Assembly (NCBI GenBank): GCA_902480035.1
Contig: CABSRC010000062.1
Span: 1 to 9,609, forward strand
Direction of reading: 5' to 3'
From: an uncultured Streptococcus sp.
GTDB lineage: Bacteria > Bacillota > Bacilli > Lactobacillales > Streptococcaceae
Length of the DNA stretch: 9,609 nt
Positions within the stretch are counted from its first letter, which is position 1. Each line of letters starts with the position of its first letter. Position numbers and translations under genes: made by a program. The notes beneath the pieces are model-generated. The model was not told where the DNA came from and did not search any database. It was given only the letters and a program-made list of their open reading frames with translations. Shown here one piece after another: positions 1 through 7,912 of the stretch.

Positions 1-1339
1 CATAAACTTTAGCATGGACAAAGCCTGGGGTATAACGGAAAATACGGACGCCAGCATCCAAGAGCACTTTAAAATAGGTCGTCGCAATATCAAAGGCATA
101 CTGTTTATCTGGAATCCCTGGCATAATAATCCGAACATCTACTCCTCGTTTGGCCGCGAAAGTCATAGCTCTAACCAATTCGTCATCCAAGATCAGATAC
201 GGCGTCATGATGTGAACATAATCGGTCGATGTATTCAGTAAATGAAGATAAACATCCTCAGCCACCTTATGATAAGTCAATGGTGAATTGCCATAAGGAA
301 GAACCAAGCCCTGGCTCTTTCTTTGTTGAGGTTTTTCTTGTAGATAGCGCTCCATATCCGCTTTGTCTTCTATTCCGGTCACTGTCCACATGGTCAAAAA
401 GAGAGCTTTTAGCGTTTGAACTGCTGAACCATCTAATCGAAGGGCCGTATCCTTCCAATGACCAAAGCGTTCTCGTTTATTGACATACTCATCAGCGATA
501 TTAACGCCACCAGTGTAAGCAACTTGACCATCAATCACTGTAATCTTTCGATGGTCTCGGTAATTGTAATAGGTTGATAGAATAGGCTTGACTGGTGAGA
601 AGGCCTGAGCTTTAATGCCAACCTTGTGCAATCGCTCGATATAATCGTAGGACAAGGTAGTCATCTCATTCATCCCATCAAACATGACACGAACATCCAG
701 ACCTGCCTTGGCCTTCTCCTCCAAAATGGCTAAAATCTCGCCCCACATGATCCCTTCGTCAATAATGAAATATTCCATAAAGATATAACGTTCCGCCTTT
801 TTCAAATCCTCCAACAAGGCTGGTAGCATGTCATCTCCAAGTGGAAAATAGGTGACCTCTGTGTCTCTGTAGATAGGAAACTGGGCTGGACTATGCTCCA
901 GAAAATAAGCTAATTTCTGTAATTGGCGATCACTTTGGGATAAATAATCAGCAACTTCTGGATCGGTGCTTAGATAGTCAGATGCCTGCACTGTAGCATC
1001 CTCAAGCCGCTTCTTCAAGCGTCTCACACCCAAATCAGCCAGTGAAAAGTAAAGCAGAGCCGTCCCAAAAATTGGAAAGAGGGCAATGATAATCATCCAG
1101 GACAGTTTGGAACGAGAATCCATGGAACGATTGAGCAAGTAAAAGAAGGTAAAGACACTCAACAAGTGTTCCCATAAGATAATGGATGGGAAATGCTCTT
1201 GTAGGCTGAGATATGAAAAGACAAGAAAGGCCAATTCCAGTAAGAAGAACAGGAGAATGGGAACCTTTCGGTTAAGTAGAATTTTAGCCCATCTTGAGGC
1301 CTTTTGAGGTAACAGTCTAGCACTTTGTTCTTGAGTCAT
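1..1339 (-). CDS. cls: Cardiolipin synthase (phospholipase D superfamily), C-terminus cut off by window edge
   Basis: The enzyme joins two phosphatidylglycerol molecules into cardiolipin plus glycerol at the cytoplasmic membrane. The frame is open from ATG at 1339 to base 1, giving 446 codons. Family members are usually near 500 residues, so roughly 50-70 C-terminal residues lie outside the window. Three hydrophobic segments (about residues 26-45, 53-69 and 79-98) form the membrane anchor; the third contains the ALFPIFG stretch typical of Cls N-termini. The first HKD phospholipase D motif is complete, with H263, K265 and D270 followed by YTGGVNIADEY. The second begins at H442 and K444 and is lost at the edge. 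The start has an AAAGAGG ribosome-binding site. The gene follows the acetyltransferase by 105 bp with no terminator between, so read-through from that promoter is likely. I found no convincing promoter of its own. The family call is firm; the symbol assumes the usual streptococcal name. Confidence 0.93.
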   Translation of the reverse strand, partial: MTQEQSARLLPQKASRWAKILLNRKVPILLFFLLELAFLVFSYLSLQEHFPSIILWEHLLSVFTFFYLLNRSMDSRSKLSWMIIIALFPIFGTALLYFSLADLGVRRLKKRLEDATVQASDYLSTDPEVADYLSQSDRQLQKLAYFLEHSPAQFPIYRDTEVTYFPLGDDMLPALLEDLKKAERYIFMEYFIIDEGIMWGEILAILEEKAKAGLDVRVMFDGMNEMTTLSYDYIERLHKVGIKAQAFSPVKPILSTYYNYRDHRKITVIDGQVAYTGGVNIADEYVNKRERFGHWKDTALRLDGSAVQTLKALFLTMWTVTGIEDKADMERYLQEKPQQRKSQGLVLPYGNSPLTYHKVAEDVYLHLLNTSTDYVHIMTPYLILDDELVRAMTFAAKRGVDVRIIMPGIPDKQYAFDIATTYFKVLLDAGVRIFRYTPGFVHAKVY

Positions 1340-1444
1340 AAAAACCTCTTTCTTATAAAAACATCTTCTATGCTGAATAATTTATGGATTGTTTCAAGTG
1401 ATATGGAGCTTTCATTTCATTTAGCTACTACTCCTTAACAGCTC

Positions 1445-1954
1445 TTACTTGATTTTTCTCACCGGCCCTTCGATCGTCTTTTGCATCCAGACGATATCAT
1501 GCCATTTGTTAAACTTATAGCCAATTTTTGGAAAATGAGCCACTTGGACATACCCTCGCTTTTCATGCATGGAAATGCTCGCTTCGTTCGGAACTGAGAT
1601 ACAAGCCAGAAAGCGTAAGTAGCCTCGTGCTTGCAACTCTTCTTCTAAGGCAGTATAGAGGGCCGATCCAATCCCTTGTCCACGCACTTCTTTTGCTACA
1701 TAAATAGACAATTCAGTGGTCCAATCATAGGCAGCGCGTGCATAATAGGTAGAAGCATAGGCATACCCAACAACTTTCTCATCCACTTCTGCGACCAAAT
1801 AAGGAAATTGAGTCAGCGTTTTTGTGATGCGTCTTTCAAATTCCTGGACAGTCGGCACATCAACCTCAAAGGTAATGGCTGTCTCTGTCACATAAGGTTG
1901 GTAAATCGCTCGGATAGCTGCTGCATCGCTGAGCTGAACGGGTCGAATCATCAT
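1445..1954 (-). CDS. GNAT family N-acetyltransferase, phosphinothricin acetyltransferase-like
   Basis: A cytoplasmic acetyl-CoA-dependent N-acetyltransferase of 169 aa, full length for the Pat/YwnH branch of the GNAT fold. Residues 2-20 (MIRPVQLSDAAAIRAIYQP) match the usual start of the family. The acetyl-CoA-binding motif A is ELSIYVAKEVRGQGIG, residues 81-96, with the R-x-x-G-x-G loop at 91-96. Asn123 and the HEKRGY stretch (130-135), followed by GYKFNKWHD (145-153), are typical of the phosphinothricin/methionine sulfoximine acetyltransferase subgroup. Known members acetylate glutamate-analogue toxins or methionine sulfoximine; the real substrate here cannot be read from sequence. The start is doubled (ATG ATG): GAGGAGG lies 5 nt before the first and 8 nt before the second (1951), so either may be used. 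It has its own strong promoter and may be co-transcribed with cls downstream. Confidence 0.88.
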   Translation of the reverse strand: MMIRPVQLSDAAAIRAIYQPYVTETAITFEVDVPTVQEFERRITKTLTQFPYLVAEVDEKVVGYAYASTYYARAAYDWTTELSIYVAKEVRGQGIGSALYTALEEELQARGYLRFLACISVPNEASISMHEKRGYVQVAHFPKIGYKFNKWHDIVWMQKTIEGPVRKIK

Positions 1955-1980
1955 GGTGGCCTCCTCATTAGATTATACCT

Positions 1981-2009
1981 AGTATACCGATATGCCTTCT
2001 CACTGTCAA
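1981..2009 (-). promoter_or_regulatory. Sigma-A type promoter of the GNAT acetyltransferase gene
   Basis: Read on the minus strand there is a perfect -35 box TTGACA (2004-2009), a 17-bp spacer and a -10 box TATACT (1981-1986). Transcription would start about 7 nt further on, near 1974, leaving a leader of about 20 nt that holds the GAGGAGG ribosome-binding site. A second TATAAT (1972-1977) lies where the start point should be and has no -35 at proper distance. The near-consensus sequence suggests strong, simple expression. Confidence 0.8.
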
Positions 2010-2028
2010 TGAAGGACTAGCAGCAAGC

Positions 2029-2057
2029 AAAAAATCCTGGAATTGTATCCAGGATTT
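2029..2057 (-). terminator. Intrinsic terminator of the GH87-like gene
   Basis: A perfect 10-bp inverted repeat, AAATCCTGGA (2032-2041) and TCCAGGATTT (2048-2057), encloses a 6-nt loop. On the minus strand it is followed by a run of T to base 2029. It begins about 10 bp after the stop codon of the secreted beta-helix protein and separates that gene from the acetyltransferase promoter. Confidence 0.88.
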
Positions 2058-2066
2058 CCATCCTTC

Positions 2067-4094
2067 TTAAACCGTTTGACGTAATCCCATCATCCGGTAA
2101 AGGAATAAAGCGCTTGGAGCCTTCAAAAAGCTCTTTTGCTTAGAATTTGTTGCTTTTAGCACATAGTTAGGTTTGACTGTTTTGGTGACTGTCTTCGCTT
2201 GTTTAAGATTCAGACCCGTTTGTTTTTTAGACGGTTGAACTTTCAAAGGATGAAGGGAAGCTTTCACTGCTCTTACTTGAAGGGATTTTTCTTTCTCCTT
2301 CAAGGTTTGTACAACTGGTTTTGAAGCAGGAGCAGATAGTCCTGCTTGAGCTGAATGAGAGAGTTGACTCATGGTTTGATTGTTTCTGACTTCGACATGG
2401 TTTAGGATACCTCCATTTGGATTGAGGTGATCAGTCACACCTGTATCAAATGGCGCTACAAATACATTGTCCTCAATGGTGACATTTTTAATATCTCCAT
2501 AGCGCGTTTCAACATCAATCGATCCACGATGCTTGTTGTAGATATCGCTCTTCGTCCCTGTACGCTCCAAGAGATTGTGGTGAACCCGAATCCCTTCTTC
2601 ATTCAAATCAAAGTTATGGCCTTTAAAGACAGTCGTCAAGCGAATTCCGGCATCACCGATATTGTCTTTAATCCGATTGTAGGCGATCTCATGGCCTTTC
2701 CCACCAAAGATTCCAACACCCCCAGCGCGCCAACCAAGTTCAATCGTATTGTGCAAGAATTTATTATTTTCTGCTACTGCCGATTCTGTTCCATCCGCAA
2801 TACTTGACCAGCTGGCTAGTCCGTCATCTCCATTCCCACGGATACTAGAATTGCGGACAATCGAATTCTTAGTCCCTTGGGCAAAGTTGACTCCGTCAGC
2901 CAGGTTATTGCGCAAACGGACATTTTCTACTACTAGACCATCTGTGTACTTCATATCATTTTTTCCAGCATAATCGCCAATCCACATGCCGACTTCAAAA
3001 TGTTCGGCCCAAATATCGTGAATATGAGAATTCTTCCCTGGCGTTCCAGAAATGGCCTTGTACTGAGCATTTTCACCATAGCGTGAACGTAGGTTGGAAG
3101 AAAGATAGACATCGCTAAATTCAACATGGTTGTCTTGGTGAAGGAAGTCAAATCCACCGCCACCAGCTTGGTCACTAGTAAAATGCAGTTGGGTATGCCA
3201 GATACCAGCCCCTGAAATCTTCATATCAGAAGCATCGATACCGACTTTTCGATTGAGATTAAATCGCCCAGCTGGGATATAGACATTTTTACCGGTTTGT
3301 TTTGCCTCATAAATCGCATCATAGAGGGCCTGGCTGTCATCAGTATCATCGTTTGGCGTAGCTCCTTTAGAAACAATATTGATAGCATTGTCCCCTTGAG
3401 CAATCGGGTCAGGAGCTTGCTCGAATTCCACAAAGTCAAGACCATAATGGACGTCGTCTGACCTGTTTTTCACCAGTGAAACCACATCTCCTTTTTGAAG
3501 CTGAAGTCCTGGAAGAAGGCTGTGTACTTCATCAAATTGGAACCGAGCGCGTGTATCCGCCTGAGCACTATCATGAACACCTTTGTCATTCAAGTACTGC
3601 CAGTTAGACATAGATGAAAGGTCCAATTGTTGAACACTGTGACCATTCACCTGTACATCGAGTTGTCCACTGGCTCCATCTGGCACTGTGTAGCGTACGG
3701 TTAAAGCATTGGCTGGTTCATTGACCTTAAAGGAGACACCATCTCCCTTTTCTTTTAAAGCGACATAAGTCTGATCAGAAGCTTCAATAGCTGTTGAGTG
3801 ACTGTCTTGAGACTGCTCTACCTCTGCCTTTCCAAGGAGGTTCCCTTTGTCTGCCTCATAACGGGTGTAAGGCATAGATGCTCCATATTGGCTGGTATCT
3901 ACTTGAGAGCTTGCAGGATCAGAGGTTATCGCTTCTTGCCCTTGTGTCTGGACTTGTGCCTGCTCTCCAGCTTGATCAGCTGCCACAGATTTTCCAGTCA
4001 AAAAACAAGCCCCCATGATCGCAATCACGACAGAAAAGACTCCAAGTTTAGACTTGCGAATGCCAAAAACGATATCTTTGTTTAAATGATTCAT
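2067..4094 (-). CDS. Secreted YSIRK-signal beta-helix protein, probable GH87-type alpha-1,3-glucanase
   Basis: Predicted secreted glycan hydrolase of 675 aa, counted from ATG at 4094. An in-frame GTG at 4097 is the alternative start; AGGAG at 4104-4108 is 9 nt from the ATG and 6 nt from the GTG. Residues 10-22 (FGIRKSKLGVFSV) fit the YSIRK-G/S signal peptide, with likely cleavage after A39 (SVAA|DQ). A Gln/Ser-rich linker follows. Residues 75-226 look like a CBM6/CBM35-type carbohydrate-binding module, starting TRYEADKG and ending LDFVEFE. Residues 234-575 form a right-handed parallel beta-helix, opening with a pectate-lyase-3-like stretch (ALYDAIYEAKQTGKNVYIPA). Within it DGVNFAQGT and NGDDGLASW place D400, D423 and D424 with the 23/24-residue spacing that I recall for the catalytic aspartates of GH87 alpha-1,3-glucanases. 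The last 84 residues carry 19 Lys/Arg and only 2 Glu. There is no LPxTG motif. It stands alone, with its own terminator. Enzyme activity is inferred; another beta-helix hydrolase or lyase is possible. Confidence 0.75.
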   Translation of the reverse strand: MNHLNKDIVFGIRKSKLGVFSVVIAIMGACFLTGKSVAADQAGEQAQVQTQGQEAITSDPASSQVDTSQYGASMPYTRYEADKGNLLGKAEVEQSQDSHSTAIEASDQTYVALKEKGDGVSFKVNEPANALTVRYTVPDGASGQLDVQVNGHSVQQLDLSSMSNWQYLNDKGVHDSAQADTRARFQFDEVHSLLPGLQLQKGDVVSLVKNRSDDVHYGLDFVEFEQAPDPIAQGDNAINIVSKGATPNDDTDDSQALYDAIYEAKQTGKNVYIPAGRFNLNRKVGIDASDMKISGAGIWHTQLHFTSDQAGGGGFDFLHQDNHVEFSDVYLSSNLRSRYGENAQYKAISGTPGKNSHIHDIWAEHFEVGMWIGDYAGKNDMKYTDGLVVENVRLRNNLADGVNFAQGTKNSIVRNSSIRGNGDDGLASWSSIADGTESAVAENNKFLHNTIELGWRAGGVGIFGGKGHEIAYNRIKDNIGDAGIRLTTVFKGHNFDLNEEGIRVHHNLLERTGTKSDIYNKHRGSIDVETRYGDIKNVTIEDNVFVAPFDTGVTDHLNPNGGILNHVEVRNNQTMSQLSHSAQAGLSAPASKPVVQTLKEKEKSLQVRAVKASLHPLKVQPSKKQTGLNLKQAKTVTKTVKPNYVLKATNSKQKSFLKAPSALFLYRMMGLRQTV

Positions 4095-4125
4095 CACACA
4101 TTTCTCCTTTTATTTTTTTACAACG

Positions 4126-4155
4126 ATTCTATCCTAATAAAAATTATCATGACAA
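4126..4155 (-). promoter_or_regulatory. Probable promoter of the GH87-like gene
   Basis: On the minus strand, TTGTCA (4150-4155) is followed after 18 bp by TAGAAT (4126-4131). Each box differs from consensus at one or two positions. A start near 4119 would give a short leader before AGGAG at 4104-4108. Two direct ATTCAC repeats (4170-4175 and 4161-4166) sit just upstream of the -35 box and could be a regulator site. This is the best candidate in the 190-bp gap, but other A/T-rich -10-like sequences exist there. Confidence 0.45.
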
Positions 4156-4233
4156 ACAAGGTGAATTGTGTGAATATTCTGTATCAATTTGTTGCAGAAA
4201 TGTTAACCTTTTTATTTAGTAATAAAAGTGAGT

Positions 4234-4270
4234 AAGAAAAAGAGGCTGAGAATGCTATCTCAAACCTCTT
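4234..4270 (-). terminator. Intrinsic terminator of the ABC exporter operon
   Basis: On the minus strand AAGAGGTTTGAGA (4258-4270) pairs with TCTCAGCCTCTT (4240-4251), with one bulge or wobble, around a 6-nt loop. It runs into TTTTTCTT. It lies 15 bp after the stop codon of the 592-aa ABC subunit. Confidence 0.8.
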
Positions 4271-4284
4271 TCGATTAAAGGAAC

Positions 4285-6063
4285 TTATTCCGCTTTTTTA
4301 TTTGAAAATTGGCTATTGTAGAGCTCATAGTAGAATCCTTTATCTGCTAACAAGGATTGGTGATTTCCTTGCTCGATGATTTGGCCATCTTTGAGGACAA
4401 GGATTTTATCTGCTTCTTGAATGGTAGACAAGCGGTGAGCAATAACAAAGCTAGTCCGCCCTTTCATCAAATTCTTCATCGCTTTTTGAATCAAGAGCTC
4501 TAAACGCGTATCGACAGAAGACGTCGCTTCATCCAAAATCAAGATTTTAGGATCCGCTAGGAGCGCACGCGCAATGGTTAGGAGTTGCTTTTGCCCTAGA
4601 GAAATATTGCTAGACTCCTGGTTCATTTCCATATTGTAACCACCAGGGAGTGTCCGGATAAAGTGATCGACATTGGCTGCCTTTGCGGCTTCAACAATTT
4701 CTTCATCCGTTGCCTCGAGATTGCCAAAGCGAAGGTTTTCTTTGATGGTTCCTTCATATAACCAAGCATCCTGAAGCACCATTCCGAATTGTTTGCGGTA
4801 ATCTTGGCGAGACAGATGACGAATATCATGACCATCGACTGTAATCGATCCTGCAGTCACATCATAAAAGCGCATTAGCAAATTAATCAAGGTTGTTTTC
4901 CCCGCTCCAGTTGGTCCGACAATGGCTACCATTTCACCTGGTTTGACTTCTAGGTTGAAATCACGGATCAAGGGTTTGTCCGCTACATATTGGAAATCAA
5001 CGTTTTTAAAGCTGACTTGCCCTGTCAAATCTCCAGAGAGGGTTTCTGTCACATCTGCTACTTCATCTGGCTCATCCATGACTTGGAAAATCCGGTCTAG
5101 AGACGATTTGGCACTTTGTAGCTGTCCTGCCAATTGGGTCAAGTTTTGAATCGGTTGGTTGATCTGCCAAACATATTGAACGAAGGCCTGCATATTCCCG
5201 ACAGTCAAACGACCTGCTATCACTTGCAAGCCACCAAACAAAGCGATAATGAGATAAGTCAAATCTGAAATCCCATTTAAAATCGGCATCATTAAGCCAG
5301 AAATGAAATTAGCCTTGAACCCTACTTTTTGAAGGTGATGGGTAATATCATGAAACTCTTCCTGGGAAGATTTTTCCCGAACGTAGAGCTTAAGGACATT
5401 AAAGCCTGTTAAATTTTCTTGCACAAAGCCGTTCATTGCTCCCAAAACATCTGCCTGCTCTTTAAAGTAAGGCTGAGATTTTTTCATGATAAATCGAGCA
5501 CTGAAATAGGTAATCGGAATGGAAATGATCACCACCAGCCCCAGCTGGATGTTTAAGTACAAGACCATGCTAATGACAAAAAGCAAGGTAAAGATAGCGT
5601 TAACGATTTGTAAGAAGGACTGTTGTAAGGCATTCGAGACAGTTTCGACATCGCTAGTAAAACGTCCTAGCAAATCTCCGAACTGATGCCGGTCAAAATA
5701 AGAAACGGGAATGTGATTGATTTTATGAGACAAATCATTTCGCATGTCCTGAACGGTCTTTTGAACAGCATTGGTCATGAAATAGTTGGAATAATAAGAT
5801 CCCAACTCATAGAGGACCCCACGGAATAGATAGAGCGTCATAATGATCGCAATATAGGATGTATTAAGACCAGCTCCTGCAAGGCCTTTTGCCATATCCA
5901 TGAGATTTTTTGTCAACTCAGTAATGGCAAGCCCCAAAACAAAGGGTTCGACCACACTCATGACGACACTCAGGATTTTTAAGAAAATGGACAAGCAAAC
6001 TTCCAAGCGATAGGCTCTCAAATAGGTCCATAGTCTACTAAAACTGTTTTGTTCTTGTTTCAT
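4285..6063 (-). CDS. ABC exporter subunit with catalytic nucleotide-binding domain (heterodimeric multidrug type)
   Basis: Half-transporter of 592 aa: an N-terminal membrane domain with six helices (about residues 20-320), then a nucleotide-binding domain (about 348-580). Walker A is GPTGAGKTT (383-391), the Q-loop Gln is 431, Walker B ILILDE ends in the catalytic Glu512, and the switch His is 543. All catalytic residues of its own ATP site are therefore present. Its signature motif is ISLGQ (487-491) instead of LSGGQ. This is the counterpart of the degenerate site in the partner subunit. It follows that gene by 13 bp, and its AAAGGAG ribosome-binding site starts directly after the partner's stop codon, so translation is probably coupled. 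Arrangement and length resemble PatB/LmrD/BmrD-type subunits, which export drugs such as fluoroquinolones or dyes. The substrate here is not known, and I do not assign a symbol. Confidence 0.92.
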   Translation of the reverse strand: MKQEQNSFSRLWTYLRAYRLEVCLSIFLKILSVVMSVVEPFVLGLAITELTKNLMDMAKGLAGAGLNTSYIAIIMTLYLFRGVLYELGSYYSNYFMTNAVQKTVQDMRNDLSHKINHIPVSYFDRHQFGDLLGRFTSDVETVSNALQQSFLQIVNAIFTLLFVISMVLYLNIQLGLVVIISIPITYFSARFIMKKSQPYFKEQADVLGAMNGFVQENLTGFNVLKLYVREKSSQEEFHDITHHLQKVGFKANFISGLMMPILNGISDLTYLIIALFGGLQVIAGRLTVGNMQAFVQYVWQINQPIQNLTQLAGQLQSAKSSLDRIFQVMDEPDEVADVTETLSGDLTGQVSFKNVDFQYVADKPLIRDFNLEVKPGEMVAIVGPTGAGKTTLINLLMRFYDVTAGSITVDGHDIRHLSRQDYRKQFGMVLQDAWLYEGTIKENLRFGNLEATDEEIVEAAKAANVDHFIRTLPGGYNMEMNQESSNISLGQKQLLTIARALLADPKILILDEATSSVDTRLELLIQKAMKNLMKGRTSFVIAHRLSTIQEADKILVLKDGQIIEQGNHQSLLADKGFYYELYNSQFSNKKAE

Positions 6064-6076
6064 CTGCTTCTCCTTT

Positions 6077-7813
6077 CTATTCTTCTGTCAATGATGGACT
6101 ATCGAGCTGCGAATTGGCAATTTCACGATAGATCTCATTGCTTTCCATCAATTCATCGTGGGTTCCTCGACCGACGATCTCCCCTTGGTCCAAGACAATA
6201 ATTTGATCCGCATCCATAATGGTTCCCACGCGTTGCGCTACGATCAAAACGGTCGCATCTCCTGTAACTTCTTTGAGACGCTTGCGCAAAGTGGCATCCG
6301 TCTTGTAGTCTAAGGCAGAGAAGGAATCATCAAAAATAAAGACATCTGGATCTTTGACAACGGCACGAGCGATGGACAAGCGTTGTTTTTGACCACCTGA
6401 AAGGTTGCTACCACCTTCTGCCAAATGCGTATCAAAGCGCTCCTCACGACTGTCGATAAATTCCTTGGCTTGGGAAATTTCAGCCGCTTGTTCTAGCTCT
6501 TGTACAGAGGCATCTTCTTTTCCATAACGAAGGTTCTCAGCAATGGTTCCTGTAAAAAGCAATGCCTTTTGCGGAATAAAACCAATCTTTTGGCGAAGGG
6601 CTTTCAGATTGTAGTCGCGAACATCCACTCCATCGACCAAAATTTTCCCTAGGGTGACATCATAGAATCGAGGAATTAACTGCACCAGCGAAGATTTCCC
6701 AGAACCGGTCGAACCGATAAAGGCAATTGTTTCACCAGGTTTGGCCTGAAAGGAAATGTTGTGAAGAACTGGACTCTCTGTCTCTCCTGGATAAGCAAAG
6801 GTGACATTATCAAATTCCAAATAGCCACGAGATGCTGTCTCTGTGACACCATTCTCATTCGGATCAATCGAAATGGGCATGTCCATGATTTCCTTGAGAC
6901 GACGGCTAGAAACCGCAGTCCGAGGATACATAGTAAAGAGATTGGCTAAAAAGAGGAAAGATAACAGCGCGTGGAAGCTATACTCAATAAAAGCGACCAA
7001 ATCCCCAATTTTCAAACTACCGTCATGAAGAGGATCCAAGGCAAACCAGACAATCGCTACAATCATCGCAATGATGATCTGCACAAACAAAGGTTCAGTC
7101 AAACCAGTTAGTTTGAACAATTTATTCGAGTTTTCTGCATAGACTTCATTTTCAGCTGCAAATTTGTCCTCTTGGAATTCTTCACGGGCAAAGGCACGAA
7201 TCACACGAAGTCCTGTCAAATTTTCACGCGCAAACTGATTGAGATGGTCAAGGGTCTTTTGTTGCTTCTCAGAAAGTGGACGAGTCTTGACTGCTACATA
7301 CCAGACAACGACAGCAAGAAATGGTACAGATACTGCTACAATCCATGCTAGAGAAGGACTGGTTGTCAGAATCAAGAGAACGCTGGAAACCATCATCAAG
7401 GGAGTGATGACACCCATCTTCAACATAGAATCCGCAAACTGCATCAAAACAAAGGCATCCGAAGTCAAGCGAGTGACCAATGACGATACCCCAATTTGCT
7501 CATACTCGCGATGCGAATACTCCTGTAACTTGGCATAGAGGTCATTGCGCATATCGCGCACCATGGTCGTCGTTAGCTGGCCAACCGCGTAAGATAAGAT
7601 AATCCGACCCACAATCCCTAGCAAAATAATCGCAAACATGACCCAGCCCCAGAAATAAAGCCGATCCACATCACGTGGGTTAATCCCCTCATCAATCATG
7701 CGAGCCAGAATCGTTGGCAAACCTAAATTGACAATGACAAAAAGGACGGCCGAAAATAGATTCAGGGCTAGCCACTTGGGATACTTTTTCAAGTAAGACC
7801 AAATATATTGCAT
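6077..7813 (-). CDS. ABC exporter subunit with degenerate nucleotide-binding domain (heterodimeric multidrug type)
   Basis: First gene of the exporter operon, 578 aa: a six-helix membrane domain (about residues 15-300) and a nucleotide-binding domain (about 330-570). Walker A is GSTGSGKSS (367-375), the Q-loop Gln is 415 and the signature LSGGQ (471-475) is canonical. Walker B VFIFDD (491-496) has Asp496 where the catalytic Glu is expected, and the switch His is replaced by Gln527 (VAQR). The ATP site built on this subunit should therefore bind ATP but hydrolyse poorly, while its intact LSGGQ completes the active site of the 592-aa partner. That division of labour is known from LmrCD, BmrCD, PatAB and TM287/288. 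The start ATG at 7813 has AAGGAG 8 nt upstream. The promoter lies about 115 bp upstream, with a hairpin-forming leader between. A role in multidrug or peptide efflux is inferred from family only. Confidence 0.92.
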   Translation of the reverse strand: MQYIWSYLKKYPKWLALNLFSAVLFVIVNLGLPTILARMIDEGINPRDVDRLYFWGWVMFAIILLGIVGRIILSYAVGQLTTTMVRDMRNDLYAKLQEYSHREYEQIGVSSLVTRLTSDAFVLMQFADSMLKMGVITPLMMVSSVLLILTTSPSLAWIVAVSVPFLAVVVWYVAVKTRPLSEKQQKTLDHLNQFARENLTGLRVIRAFAREEFQEDKFAAENEVYAENSNKLFKLTGLTEPLFVQIIIAMIVAIVWFALDPLHDGSLKIGDLVAFIEYSFHALLSFLFLANLFTMYPRTAVSSRRLKEIMDMPISIDPNENGVTETASRGYLEFDNVTFAYPGETESPVLHNISFQAKPGETIAFIGSTGSGKSSLVQLIPRFYDVTLGKILVDGVDVRDYNLKALRQKIGFIPQKALLFTGTIAENLRYGKEDASVQELEQAAEISQAKEFIDSREERFDTHLAEGGSNLSGGQKQRLSIARAVVKDPDVFIFDDSFSALDYKTDATLRKRLKEVTGDATVLIVAQRVGTIMDADQIIVLDQGEIVGRGTHDELMESNEIYREIANSQLDSPSLTEE

Positions 7814-7862
7814 AGATGATTCTCCTTTTCCATAAATAATTTCCTAGATCACACAGAAAAGA

Positions 7863-7912
7863 GGGAGCGAGACGAAATCATTTTCAAAGAAAATCATTCC
7901 TGCCCCAGTCCC
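7863..7912 (-). promoter_or_regulatory. Long imperfect hairpin in the leader of the ABC operon, possible attenuator
   Basis: The transcript from the promoter at 7929-7956 would carry a leader of about 110 nt. On the minus strand GGGACTGGGGC (7902-7912) pairs, partly through G-U wobbles, with GTCTCGCTCCC (7863-7873). The inner part closes with a perfect ATTTTC / GAAAAT stem (7880-7894) around a TTT loop. The hairpin is followed by CTTTTC, a short T tract of four. The fold could work as a weak terminator-type attenuator before the coding region. It could equally be an interspersed intergenic repeat. The pairing is visible; regulation is inferred. Confidence 0.4.

Noticed and set aside
14..483. 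Open frames on both strands at the left end (14-241 and 229-483 on plus, 267-458 on minus).
   Set aside because: They lie inside the cardiolipin synthase frame, which is open from 1339 to 1 and carries clear HKD motifs.
1352..1380. A possible cls promoter (TTATTC, 17 bp, TATAAG).
   Set aside because: The -35 is poor, and transcription would start inside the ribosome-binding site.
1368..1415. A 15-codon ORF (minus strand, starting MKAPYHL) upstream of cls, preceded by an AAGGAG and an overlapping ATGAAATGA mini-ORF.
   Set aside because: AAGGAG is about 15 nt from this ATG, too far for normal initiation, and nothing supports the peptide; a chance ORF is more likely.
2067..2160. A frameshifted LPxTG sorting signal at the end of the beta-helix protein.
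   Set aside because: Reading the 3' end in the other frames gives no LPxTG plus hydrophobic span, and the terminator follows about 10 bp after the stop.
2427..2973. Plus-strand open frames opposite the beta-helix gene.
   Set aside because: They have no recognisable features and no ribosome-binding site, and are shadows of a long, well-supported gene.
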